Shown here piece by piece: positions 16,703 through 24,830 of a stretch of DNA of 61,108 bases. The stretch lies in NCBI GenBank assembly GCA_944325225.1, contig CALUZQ010000007.1, positions 1 through 61,108 of the forward strand. The letters run 5' to 3'. Origin of the DNA: an uncultured Elusimicrobiales bacterium (GTDB taxonomy: Bacteria; Elusimicrobiota; Elusimicrobia; Elusimicrobiales; Elusimicrobiaceae). The notes beneath the pieces were generated by a model. That model was not told where the DNA came from and made no database searches. It saw nothing but the letters and a program-made list of their open reading frames with translations. Each line of letters begins with the position of its first letter. Within the stretch, counting starts at the first letter, position 1. The position numbers were made by a program, and so were the translations under genes.

Positions 16703-18007
16703 ATGAAAAAAGCAGGAGCATTGCTGCTAGCCATCTTTTTTTTGGCGCCGGCAGTTTTTGCGCAAAAAGAATATGGACTCAAATTTTCCAGCTTAATTAA
16801 CGATAATCTCACCTTAGAAAACGCCATCCGGCTGGGACTGGAAAACAGCACCGAGTTTTTAACCGCCAAGCAAGACATCATCATCGCCGAACAAAAAGTA
16901 ACCGAGGCCAAGTTCCGCTATCTGCCTCAATTTTCTTTACAAGGCACCGCCACCCTCTACGACTTGGACTACCCGATGGTATTGCCGGACTCCGTGGCCA
17001 ACCGCTTTTTGCCCGGCAACAACCAATATGGCGATAAAAATCAATTCTACGGGGTGGGTATTACCGCCACCCAGTATCTGTATTCCGGCGGGCGCATCAA
17101 CGGCACGCTGAAAATGGCCCGCGCCAATTTAAAACAAGTGCAAAGCCGGTATGAAATTGTAAAAAACCAGGTGGTGCTGAACATCAAAAAAGCATTTACG
17201 GAACTGCTTTATGCCCAGCACAACGCCAAACTGACGCAGGAAGTATGGGCCTTGGCTCAAAAATGGTACGCCAAACCCACCGGCGATTTATGGACGAAAA
17301 TCCGCATTCGGGCCCTGCTGGCGGACTTAACCACCTCACGCAACCAGGCGGAAAGCGAACTAAAAAAAGCCCAGCTGGGAATGCTGATTAACCTAAACAA
17401 AGAGCTCAATGCCCGCATTACCATTAAAGGGGATTTTGAACCCGTCAAAACCGAATGGGACCTGCCCCATATGAGCTTGTGGGCTATGGAATTTCGCCCG
17501 GAACTCAAGTCGGCCATTTATGCCTTGGAAGCGGACAATATCGCCATAGACCTAGCTCTTTCCAAACGCTACCCGGATATTATCTTAAACGCTTCGTACG
17601 AAAAATTAGGAGTGGAAACCTTAAATGATGTAAACAAGCAAGTTTCCCTGGCATTCCGGTTGCCGATTCCTTATACGCTTACCGAACAAATCGCAGAAAA
17701 AAAGGCCAGCCAGCAAAAGAGTGCGCTGCGCCGGTCTGCCATAGAGGACAAAATCCGCGTACAAGTAGCCGAAAGTTTTGAGAATATGCTCTTTTGGCAA
17801 AAAGAAGTGCTGGACCGGCAGGCCGCCTACGAAGAACTCAACGAACTGCTGGACCAGGCCGCCAAAGATAAACCCAAAACCGGCACGGCACCGCTGGAAG
17901 GGCTGCAGGATTACTTAAAAACCGCTCAAGGATATTTCCAGGCGGTTCGCAACAACCATACCGCCAAGGCGGAATTGGAATGGGCCATCGGCCAGGATTT
18001 AGAATGA
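16703..18007 (+). CDS. TolC-family outer-membrane channel protein
   Basis: A 434-residue protein with a signal peptide (MKKAGALLLAIFFLAPAVFAQ) and the TolC/OEP architecture. It starts with LTLENAIRLGLENSTEFLTAKQDIIIAEQKVTEAK, then shows the YLYSGGRINGTLKMARANLKQ pattern (YxxxGG before a long helix), with long coiled-coil helices in two repeats. TolC proteins form trimeric channels for efflux pumps or type I secretion. No RND, MFS or ABC pump gene lies nearby. The partner may be elsewhere, or this channel may work with the patatin and lipoproteins encoded beside it. The stop overlaps the patatin start by 4 bp. Confidence 0.88.
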   Translation: MKKAGALLLAIFFLAPAVFAQKEYGLKFSSLINDNLTLENAIRLGLENSTEFLTAKQDIIIAEQKVTEAKFRYLPQFSLQGTATLYDLDYPMVLPDSVANRFLPGNNQYGDKNQFYGVGITATQYLYSGGRINGTLKMARANLKQVQSRYEIVKNQVVLNIKKAFTELLYAQHNAKLTQEVWALAQKWYAKPTGDLWTKIRIRALLADLTTSRNQAESELKKAQLGMLINLNKELNARITIKGDFEPVKTEWDLPHMSLWAMEFRPELKSAIYALEADNIAIDLALSKRYPDIILNASYEKLGVETLNDVNKQVSLAFRLPIPYTLTEQIAEKKASQQKSALRRSAIEDKIRVQVAESFENMLFWQKEVLDRQAAYEELNELLDQAAKDKPKTGTAPLEGLQDYLKTAQGYFQAVRNNHTAKAELEWAIGQDLE

Positions 18008-18975
18008 AAAAATTATTTGGGCATTTGCTCTTAGCCGCAGCCGTCTGCAGCGGGCTATTGCTGCCGGCGCCGGCCGGTTATGCCATTCCCATTCAGACGG
18101 ACGATGAAATTCTGCGCGATTTTATGTGGTCGCGCTTTTCGTCGCTGCCGGCGCCAAGCCGCCCTAAGATCGGGCTGGCGCTGTCGGCCGGCGGGGTGCG
18201 CGGGTTTGCCCATGTAGGCGTATTGGAAGTGTTGGATAACGCCGGCGTGCCGATTGATATGGTATCGGGTACTTCTATGGGGTCGGTGGTGGGCTCGCTG
18301 TATGCGGCGGGGCTGCCTACGGACAAACTGTGGGAAATCAGCGACCATATGACGATGGACAAAATCACCCCCGACTTTAATGTAATGGGGCTGCTTCGTT
18401 TCTTGTTTGCCAGAAAACTGCCTTCTTCCGCCAACTTGGTCAATTTTTTCCACGAACAAATTGGGGATATGCGCTTTGAAGATTTAAAAACGCCGTTTAC
18501 CTGCTCGGCTATGGATATTAAAACCGGCGAACGGGTGGTATTTAATTCCGGCCCGCTGGCCATTGCGGTACGGGCCAGTATGAATATCCCGGGCGTATTT
18601 GAACCGGTGCAATACCGCCACCGGGCCTTGGTGGACGGAGCGGTTGTAGATTATCTGCCGGTGGAATCAGTCAAACTGATGGGGGCCGATTATGTAATTG
18701 CCTCGGTAACGCCGCCGGATTTCTTTTCTACTACGCCGCAGTCCATAGCGGCTTATTTGCTGCGGGTAGGCGATGTGCGCGGGGCTGCGATGATTGAAGA
18801 ATCCGCCCAAAAAGCCAATTTCGTGCTGACCAACCGCGTTCTGGACACGGGAACGCTGGAACTGGGAAAATTGCATAAGGCGGGCGAAGTAGGCATTAAA
18901 GAAGCCAACCTGCATTTGGGGGAACTGCAGCAAGATATATTGCTGTTTACATTGCCATATGTATTTAAACCGTAA
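18004..18975 (+). CDS. Exported patatin-like phospholipase
   Basis: A 323-residue protein. The start at 18004 overlaps the preceding stop (ATGA) and gives a signal peptide (MKKLFGHLLLAAAVCSGLLLPAPAGYA). The patatin domain begins at about 55: LSAGGVRGFAHVGVLEVL forms the oxyanion hole, GTSMGS holds the nucleophile S91, and VDGAVVDYLP holds the catalytic D211 of the Ser-Asp dyad. It probably acts as a lipase or lysophospholipase in the periplasm or outer membrane, unlike the cytoplasmic RssA relatives. Translational coupling to a TolC-like gene is unusual and hints at a joint function in lipid or protein export. Confidence 0.88.
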   Translation: MKKLFGHLLLAAAVCSGLLLPAPAGYAIPIQTDDEILRDFMWSRFSSLPAPSRPKIGLALSAGGVRGFAHVGVLEVLDNAGVPIDMVSGTSMGSVVGSLYAAGLPTDKLWEISDHMTMDKITPDFNVMGLLRFLFARKLPSSANLVNFFHEQIGDMRFEDLKTPFTCSAMDIKTGERVVFNSGPLAIAVRASMNIPGVFEPVQYRHRALVDGAVVDYLPVESVKLMGADYVIASVTPPDFFSTTPQSIAAYLLRVGDVRGAAMIEESAQKANFVLTNRVLDTGTLELGKLHKAGEVGIKEANLHLGELQQDILLFTLPYVFKP

Positions 18976-19939
18976 TTTAATAATTTTAACTGCCGGACTG
19001 CTGTGGCTGGGCGGCTGTTCCGCCAGCCAGACAGGGCTGCTGGGATTAGCCCCCGTAGGCGACCGCAAAGAATATGTGGAAGCGCGGGACCTTTATTCCG
19101 CCGGGAATTATACCAAAGCCGTCCAGCATTTATCCGATTACATCTATAAAACCAAAAATGTCAAACGGCGCGAAGCCCGCGCCTACCGCCTGCTGGGACA
19201 AAGCTACGAACAACTGGGTCAATTAAGCAAAGCGCTGGAAGTTTATCTGGAAGCGTTGGAATTTCACCCGGACGATGTACCCCTGCTGCTGGCCGCGGCC
19301 GACTTATACCAACGCACCGATCTGACCGACCGTTCCATTGAACTGTATGAACAAGCCCTAGACAAAGACCCGGATAACCTGGAAGCGCTGGCCGGACAGG
19401 GTATGAATTACAGCAAAATGGGCTTTTATTCCAAAGCGCGGTCGTTTTACGATGAATTTTTTGAATTAAACCCCACAGCTGCCCCAATTTATCGGGCCCG
19501 CTACGCGGAAACTTTCTTGCGCCAGCGCAATTACAAAGACGCTTATATCCACATTACCCTGGCCCTTTCGGAGGACTCTTCCAACGCGGATTTCTGGCTT
19601 TTAAGCGCTAAAGCTGCCCGCGGGCTAAACCGGCCGCAGGAAGCGCTGGCCAACCTTCAAGCAGCCCTGTTGCTGGCTCCCCAGCGCAAGGATTTGCTGG
19701 CGAACAAAGCCCTGTGGCTTTACGAAGCGGGCCGCTACGATCAATCCATCCAATGCGCCCAGCAAATTTTGAAGCAGGAACCTAACAACCAACTGGCCCT
19801 GCTCACTTGGGCGATGGACGAATACTACCTAAACCACAAATCCAGCAGCCGCTCTCTCATGCAGCAAGCCGCCAAAGAAGCCCCGGACACTTTCGTCGGG
19901 AAAATAGCCGGCAGACTGCTCCAGCAACTTCATTTCTAA
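18959..19939 (+). CDS. TPR-repeat lipoprotein
   Basis: A 326-residue protein with lipobox LGGC (C20). The mature part is a row of tetratricopeptide repeats, e.g. AYRLLGQSYEQLGQLSKALEVYLEAL, and units around DLYQRTDLTDRSIELYEQALDKDPDN and GMNYSKMGFYSKARSFYDEF, with at least seven predicted units. Such lipoproteins scaffold envelope machines. Its start lies within the patatin gene (17-bp overlap) and no strong ribosome site is visible, so it probably depends on coupled translation. Last gene of the operon, followed by a strong terminator. Confidence 0.85.
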   Translation: MYLNRNLIILTAGLLWLGGCSASQTGLLGLAPVGDRKEYVEARDLYSAGNYTKAVQHLSDYIYKTKNVKRREARAYRLLGQSYEQLGQLSKALEVYLEALEFHPDDVPLLLAAADLYQRTDLTDRSIELYEQALDKDPDNLEALAGQGMNYSKMGFYSKARSFYDEFFELNPTAAPIYRARYAETFLRQRNYKDAYIHITLALSEDSSNADFWLLSAKAARGLNRPQEALANLQAALLLAPQRKDLLANKALWLYEAGRYDQSIQCAQQILKQEPNNQLALLTWAMDEYYLNHKSSSRSLMQQAAKEAPDTFVGKIAGRLLQQLHF

Positions 19940-19957
19940 CCCGTCTTTACCAGCCGC

Positions 19958-19985
19958 AAAAGCCCCGTTTAAAACGGGGCTTTTT
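19958..19985. terminator. Bidirectional terminator
   Basis: AAAAGCCCCGTTT / AAAACGGGGCTTTT with A and T runs on both sides, between the TPR lipoprotein and the convergent TldE-like gene. Confidence 0.9.
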
Positions 19986-19986
19986 G

Positions 19987-21627
19987 CTAAGGTTTTGAAA
20001 CAAAGGGTTTGCGGTCCGGTTTTTTATCGTCCGGCAGGATTTCTATTTCGTCCACCAGCAAAGAAGGCGCGATGAGGGAATACGACCGGTACTCCGAATC
20101 CGAAAAAGTGGTAACGGTATCTTCCTGCCCGGCGGCTAAAATATCCCGCAGGGAACGCGTGCTGGGCTCGGCAATTTTAATTCCGAATACCGGTTCCCGG
20201 CGGCCGTCCCGGGTATAGATGCGTTCGGCCAAATTGACGGTTTTGGTGTCCCCGTGGGGAAACTCCTGCAAAATGTAACAGTATTCCAGTTCCAGCTCCC
20301 GGCAGCGCTGCAGCAGCTTCTGTTCCATTTGCTCCTTAGAAAGCGGATTCTTGGGCTGTACCACCACATTAGACAGTGCTTCACGCGGCAAAGTGGCAAA
20401 AGACATCCGGGCATGCCCGTTGCTGGGCTGTTTGTCCGCCGCGGGCCGGCGCGAACGCGGCAGCTGCTGCAGCCGCCCGGCCGAAACCACCGTCAGTTCT
20501 TCCGGGGCAACGCCTTCGTCATCTACCGGCATAAAGCCCGCCAACGGTTTGCCCTTGTAGTGGCGAAGAAGAGGTTTATCATAAACATCTGCCACATTGC
20601 TCATCACGCGCATACCCGTTTTGGTACGGAAACTGCCGGCGGAGTCGTCATTTTCCGCCTGCGCGGAAAACAACGGCCGCACATTTCGCACATTTTTTAC
20701 CAGCAGTTCATTTAAAAAATCGGCGGCGCCCCGCGGCGTAAGCAATACGGGGCCCAAATACGGCTCGGGCTTTTGGGCTTCAAAAAGCTGCTGGGCCGCT
20801 TGAAGGACTTGATCGGTTTCGGCTTGTAAATCCGCCGGGTCCAGCGAATGGTCAGCCGGCAGTGTAATCCGTCGGGAAATTGTTTCCTTATACCCTTCCC
20901 GGTTGCGCAGGTCCGCTTGCACCAGCACGAAAGAATCTGGCCGGGTAAACTGGTAATGGCCGCCGTCGCTGTTTAAGTAATAAATATCTTGCTGGCTCAG
21001 GCAAATCCGCACCGAAAAATCTTCCAAATAATCCACCGCTTTCCCTTTGGCGGAAAGTATTTTTGCCAGTTGCTGCATTTGTGCCGCAGGCACGACAGGA
21101 AAAGGCGAAACAGGTTCCACAAAAGAAGTTTGCTTAGCCCGGGTAAAATCGGGCTGTTTATCCGTGATGTTTTTTTGCCGTTTATAAGTTTGCTTTTTTT
21201 CATACGAATCCGCCGCTTCTATATAACCGTCATCGGTCAGCGACCACAGCGCATGGCGAATCCCCCAATAGCTGTTGGGAATTGCATATCTTTTTTGAGG
21301 CGCATACGAAAAACGGTCGTTTCTAAACCCCATACTGTCGTTTTGGGGCGTACCTGCGGCCACTACCGCCGTGGCGGAAAGGGTGTCGGCCACGGCATCT
21401 TTGCCGTCCGTCAATTCGCCCAGCGAAGCGTCCGTGCAATAATAATGGTCAAACCCCAGTTGATACGCCAGGTAATACGGCTTGGGGCTTCCCTCTACGC
21501 GCAGCTTGGAAAGGGAGCGATCCATTTCGTCTTTCATCGCGCGGAAATAGATATTATCCGGCAGATTGGCGGCTTGAAGCGGTAGCCAGCATAAAGCGGC
21601 AACAGCCAACAGAAATATTTTTTTCAT
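19987..21627 (-). CDS. Exported TldE/PmbA-like protein lacking the metal site
   Basis: A 546-residue protein with signal peptide MKKIFLLAVAALCWLPLQA. It aligns with the TldD-like protein encoded just upstream over the whole length (similar N-terminal SKLRVEGSPKPYYLAYQLGF and a similar end, SLIAPSLLVDEIEIL). The zinc motif is replaced: the region equal to HEVLGH reads NELLVK, and the C-terminal Cys ligand is gone. This mirrors TldD (active) and TldE/PmbA (inactive), whose cytoplasmic heterodimer degrades unfolded peptides and matures peptides such as microcins. Here both partners are exported. The ATG overlaps the previous stop (TAATG). Family membership is inferred from the pattern of conserved segments. 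Confidence 0.75.
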   Translation of the reverse strand: MKKIFLLAVAALCWLPLQAANLPDNIYFRAMKDEMDRSLSKLRVEGSPKPYYLAYQLGFDHYYCTDASLGELTDGKDAVADTLSATAVVAAGTPQNDSMGFRNDRFSYAPQKRYAIPNSYWGIRHALWSLTDDGYIEAADSYEKKQTYKRQKNITDKQPDFTRAKQTSFVEPVSPFPVVPAAQMQQLAKILSAKGKAVDYLEDFSVRICLSQQDIYYLNSDGGHYQFTRPDSFVLVQADLRNREGYKETISRRITLPADHSLDPADLQAETDQVLQAAQQLFEAQKPEPYLGPVLLTPRGAADFLNELLVKNVRNVRPLFSAQAENDDSAGSFRTKTGMRVMSNVADVYDKPLLRHYKGKPLAGFMPVDDEGVAPEELTVVSAGRLQQLPRSRRPAADKQPSNGHARMSFATLPREALSNVVVQPKNPLSKEQMEQKLLQRCRELELEYCYILQEFPHGDTKTVNLAERIYTRDGRREPVFGIKIAEPSTRSLRDILAAGQEDTVTTFSDSEYRSYSLIAPSLLVDEIEILPDDKKPDRKPFVSKP

Positions 21628-23327
21628 TATTTTCCCCCCTTCTCATCGGCAGACGGCGGCAGCAGCACCGGCGGCTTAAAACTGCTCTTGCCGGTTTTTT
21701 CTATTTCCAGCGCCTCCAAAAGCACACTGGGCGCAATGGCCGACACCGGCACCCAGCCCGATTCGGCCCCGCAGGAACCGTTGAACACCGCATCATCATC
21801 GGCTGCGGCCAGCACCTTATTAAAGCTGACTAACGGCGTTCCCACCATATCGGCCCCGCGCACCGCCTCTTTTCGTCCGTCGGGGTAAATTCGGTAAACC
21901 AAGGTGGGTTCCAACTTAAATGCCTGGGGCCCGTAGGTACTGGTTTGGGTAAATCCGCCGGATAAATCTTCAATAATAAACCCATACGGCTTGCCCTGGC
22001 GCTTGATTTCCGCGAGCAGCATTTCTTCCAGTTTTTCGTAGGGAACGGTTTGCGAAGCCATTACCCGGGTATTGCCCATACGCGCCACCGAACGCCGGCC
22101 CTCCTGGGAACGCCCATGCCCGTTGGAAGAGCCAAAACCGTGAATGGGGCTGCTGCTCATAAGGAAATTTTTTAACACGCCGTCCTGCACAATGGTAACC
22201 GGCCGCGATTTTACGCCTTCATCGTCATATTCATAAAATCCGCGCAGGGGTGTTCCGTCAAAATAAGCCAGGGTGGGATCGTCCACAATGGTTAAAATGG
22301 GCGACACAACCGGCTGGCCCACTTTGTCGGTAAAAGTTTTCCCGAAAGAATCGTCTTTCTGGCGGTGTCCTTCTACGCGGTGTCCCAGCACTTCATGCAC
22401 AAATACCGCCATGGCGCGGTTTTTCAAAATAGCGGGGGCGGTCATGGGTTCGGCTTCGGGCGCTTGGGAAAGGACCTGCATTTCTTGAATGGATTTCTCC
22501 ACCGCGGCCAAAAAAGCGTCTTCGCTGGGCAATTCGCTTTCTTTAAGCACATCATAAAATTCGCCGCGGGTCAGGTCCAGTCCGTCCGCGGTGCGGCCAT
22601 ACAGTTGGTATCCCAGCCGCACATACACAAACGGCGTTTTGAGCCGGGACCCCACCGAATCCACAAAATAGCGGGAACCCTGTTTAACACTAAAAACAAA
22701 GGTGCTGTACAACACAAAGGGCTTGCCCTGCACCCGCGCGGACGCTTTTACCAACATCTTTTTAATCCGCTCCCGATCAAACGACACGGGGGCTTCTTCC
22801 CGGCAATAGAGGGACTTGGGCGGAAAAACAAAATCGGCGGAATCGTCGGCCCGTTTGGAGGAAGTAATACTGTCAATTTGCACCCGGCTGAAATCTTCCT
22901 GGGCGCGTTCGGCGGCTGTCTGGGTCGCCCGCCAGAGCGCAGTTTTAAAAGCGCCGTCGCCTTCGGACCAGGCGGGCATCATCATATAAAACGGCACATA
23001 AAAATTATCGGCATCTAATTTTAAGGTACGGGTATTATCCATTTTCGGACTGCCGGCCCGGGCCATAACCTGCAAGGTATTGGTTTGCCGCTGTTGCTCC
23101 TGCACCACACCGCCTTCGGCCACTTCCAGTTGCTGGGAATCGGTTTCCGTATAAGTATAAGAAAGGTAATAAATGGGCGGTTTTTGCTTTTTGAGTACCT
23201 TAAAACTGCGCGTCAGTTCTTCCGCCAGCAGCTGCACGGGCCGCTGGTCGTTTACCTCACACAAGTTTTGCGCCTGGCCGGCCAATGCCGAAAACAGAAA
23301 AAAACATATTAAAAGAACTTGTTTCAT
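21627..23327 (-). CDS. Exported TldD-like metalloprotease
   Basis: A 566-residue protein. The start at 23327 has an AGGAGGG ribosome site and gives signal peptide MKQVLLICFFLFSALAGQAQ; a longer in-frame reading upstream crosses that site and is rejected. The TldD zinc motif is intact, HEVLGHRVEGH with H311, E312 and H316. A later GSCGAESGWVPVSAIAP segment supplies the Cys ligand known in TldD. GTPLRGFYEYDDEGV and SSNGHGRSQEGRR are further family motifs. TldD proteins are normally cytoplasmic; this one should act in the periplasm. It is paired with the metal-less partner downstream, probably as a heterodimer. Confidence 0.85.
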   Translation of the reverse strand: MKQVLLICFFLFSALAGQAQNLCEVNDQRPVQLLAEELTRSFKVLKKQKPPIYYLSYTYTETDSQQLEVAEGGVVQEQQRQTNTLQVMARAGSPKMDNTRTLKLDADNFYVPFYMMMPAWSEGDGAFKTALWRATQTAAERAQEDFSRVQIDSITSSKRADDSADFVFPPKSLYCREEAPVSFDRERIKKMLVKASARVQGKPFVLYSTFVFSVKQGSRYFVDSVGSRLKTPFVYVRLGYQLYGRTADGLDLTRGEFYDVLKESELPSEDAFLAAVEKSIQEMQVLSQAPEAEPMTAPAILKNRAMAVFVHEVLGHRVEGHRQKDDSFGKTFTDKVGQPVVSPILTIVDDPTLAYFDGTPLRGFYEYDDEGVKSRPVTIVQDGVLKNFLMSSSPIHGFGSSNGHGRSQEGRRSVARMGNTRVMASQTVPYEKLEEMLLAEIKRQGKPYGFIIEDLSGGFTQTSTYGPQAFKLEPTLVYRIYPDGRKEAVRGADMVGTPLVSFNKVLAAADDDAVFNGSCGAESGWVPVSAIAPSVLLEALEIEKTGKSSFKPPVLLPPSADEKGGK

Positions 23328-23391
23328 AAACCCTCCTTTTTTTATTTTACCATATAGAATCAATTGGAGCTGCCCCAAAAAAATGCTAGAA

Positions 23392-23397
23392 TATAAT
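23392..23397 (+). promoter_or_regulatory. -10 box of tRNA-Thr
   Basis: TATAAT ending 10 nt before the tRNA 5' end. No consensus -35 at normal spacing. Confidence 0.55.
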
Positions 23398-23407
23398 AGG
23401 TTTTTGT

Positions 23408-23480
23408 GCCGAGGTAGCTCAACTGGCAGAGCAACGGTTTTGTAAACCGTAGGTTGTGGGTTCGATTCCCATCCTCGGCT
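23408..23480 (+). tRNA. tRNA-Thr (anticodon TGT)
   Basis: A complete 73-nt cloverleaf: acceptor GCCGAGG/CCTCGGC, D arm GCTC/GAGC, anticodon arm ACGGT-TTTGTAA-ACCGT with TGT at 34-36, T arm GTGGG-TTCGATT-CCCAT with one G:T pair. The discriminator is T and CCA is not encoded, so a CCA-adding enzyme is needed. Confidence 0.97.
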
Positions 23481-23486
23481 GGATTG

Positions 23487-23507
23487 TCCGCCTGCGGGCG
23501 GATTTTA
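23487..23507 (+). terminator. Terminator after tRNA-Thr
   Basis: TCCGCC-TGCG-GGCGGA stem-loop followed by TTTTATTT. Confidence 0.75.
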
Positions 23508-23548
23508 TTTGGCTCAAAACGCCTATTCCCACACTATCAGGAGAAAAA

Positions 23549-24484
23549 ATGGAACCAGTAACCACTACCGTATCCGTCGCTATGTGGATTGCCTTTTGGG
23601 TAATCGTGCTGGCGGCGCTGTTTATTGATTTGGCCGTACTGAACAAACACCACGGCAAAGTAAGTATGAAAGAGGCCGCCGTAATGGTATGCGCCTGGAT
23701 ATCGCTGGCGGCGCTGTTCGGCGGAGCAATTTGGCTGGTGGAAGGACCGCGACATGCGTTGGAATTCTATACGGGCTATATTTTGGAATATTCACTGTCG
23801 GTGGACAATATGTTCGTATTTATTATGATTTTCAGCTATTTTGCCATTCCGCATCATTTGCAGCCCAAGGCGCTTTTGTGGGGTATTTTGGGGGCCGTCA
23901 TACTGCGGTTTATCTTTATTTTCCTGGGCGTTAAATTGATTTCTATGTTCTCATGGACGATTTATGTCTTTGGCGCCCTGCTGATTTTTACGGCGGCCAA
24001 AATGCTGCTGCAAAAAGAGGACGACAACTTTGACCCAAGCCAATCGCTGGTACTGAAAGGGCTGAAAAAAATTATGCCGCTTAAAACCGATTACCACGGC
24101 GAAAATTTCTTCGTGCTGGAGAACGCCAAACGCTACGCCACCCCGCTGTTTGCGGCGGTATTGGTGATTGAAATGTCGGACTTGATCTTTGCGGTGGATT
24201 CTATCCCGGCCGTACTTTCCATTACGCAGGACACCTTTTTAGTCTATTCGTCCAACATTTTTGCGATTATCGGCTTGCGTTCGCTGTACTTTTTGCTGTC
24301 GGGCATGGCGGGCAAATTTCCGTATCTCAAATACGGGATATCGGTTATTTTGTTCTTTGTGGGCGTAAAAATGCTGATTTCGCACCATTTTAAAATTCCG
24401 GTGGTGGCCTCTTTAGGGGTAATTGTAGGCATTTTGGCCCTGTCCATTTTGGCCAGCAAATTTTTCCCGCCCAAAGAGGCCTAG
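23549..24484 (+). CDS. TerC-family integral membrane protein
   Basis: A 311-residue inner-membrane protein with about nine hydrophobic helices. The start at 23549 has AGGAG 5 nt upstream; a longer reading would run into the tRNA and is rejected. TerC motifs are present: TGYILEYSLSVDNMFVF with the paired acidic residue, and LVIEMSDLIFAVDSIPAVLSIT with the second conserved aspartates. The family is linked to manganese export and metalation of exported proteins (Alx/TerC). A good fit in length and motifs. Confidence 0.92.
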   Translation: MEPVTTTVSVAMWIAFWVIVLAALFIDLAVLNKHHGKVSMKEAAVMVCAWISLAALFGGAIWLVEGPRHALEFYTGYILEYSLSVDNMFVFIMIFSYFAIPHHLQPKALLWGILGAVILRFIFIFLGVKLISMFSWTIYVFGALLIFTAAKMLLQKEDDNFDPSQSLVLKGLKKIMPLKTDYHGENFFVLENAKRYATPLFAAVLVIEMSDLIFAVDSIPAVLSITQDTFLVYSSNIFAIIGLRSLYFLLSGMAGKFPYLKYGISVILFFVGVKMLISHHFKIPVVASLGVIVGILALSILASKFFPPKEA

Positions 24485-24487
24485 GGC

Positions 24488-24517
24488 TGGACAGAGCAGA
24501 CTTTTATTTACTAGAAT
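24488..24517 (+). promoter_or_regulatory. rpmB promoter
   Basis: TGGACA (24488-24493), an 18-bp spacer and TAGAAT (24512-24517). AAGGAAGGAA precedes the ATG. Confidence 0.55.
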
Positions 24518-24556
24518 ATAAGAACCAAATTTATTTCAGTTATAAGGAAGGAAACT

Positions 24557-24751
24557 ATGGCGTATAAATGTGCAGTGTGCGGCAAGGCCCCGGTATCCGG
24601 CGGTTCTTACAGCCACTCTAACTTAAGAACGAAAAGAAGCTTTAAACCGAACCTCCAGAAGCAGAAAGTGGTCTTGAACGGCAAAACCCAGACTGCCTAT
24701 GTTTGCACCGGCTGCATCAAAAGCGGTTTAGCCAAAAGACCCACCAAATAA
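24557..24751 (+). CDS. rpmB: Ribosomal protein bL28 (zinc-ribbon form)
   Basis: A 64-residue protein with SGGSYSHSNLRTKRSFKPN typical of bL28. It has the zinc-binding pairs CAVC (residues 5-8) and CTGC near the C-terminus, so this is the C+ paralogue type that binds zinc rather than the zinc-free form. It is a structural part of the large ribosomal subunit. Own promoter and terminator. Confidence 0.96.
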   Translation: MAYKCAVCGKAPVSGGSYSHSNLRTKRSFKPNLQKQKVVLNGKTQTAYVCTGCIKSGLAKRPTK

Positions 24752-24772
24752 GTCAGTTTTTTTGGACGAAAC

Positions 24773-24805
24773 AGCCCGTGCTTATTCCTTAGTGCGGGCT
24801 TTTTT
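24773..24805 (+). terminator. Terminator after rpmB
   Basis: AGCCCGTGC pairs with GTGCGGGCT (two wobble pairs) around a 10-nt loop, then a run of T. Confidence 0.8.
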
Positions 24806-24830
24806 ATTAGACAAACGGGGGAGGTGTACT

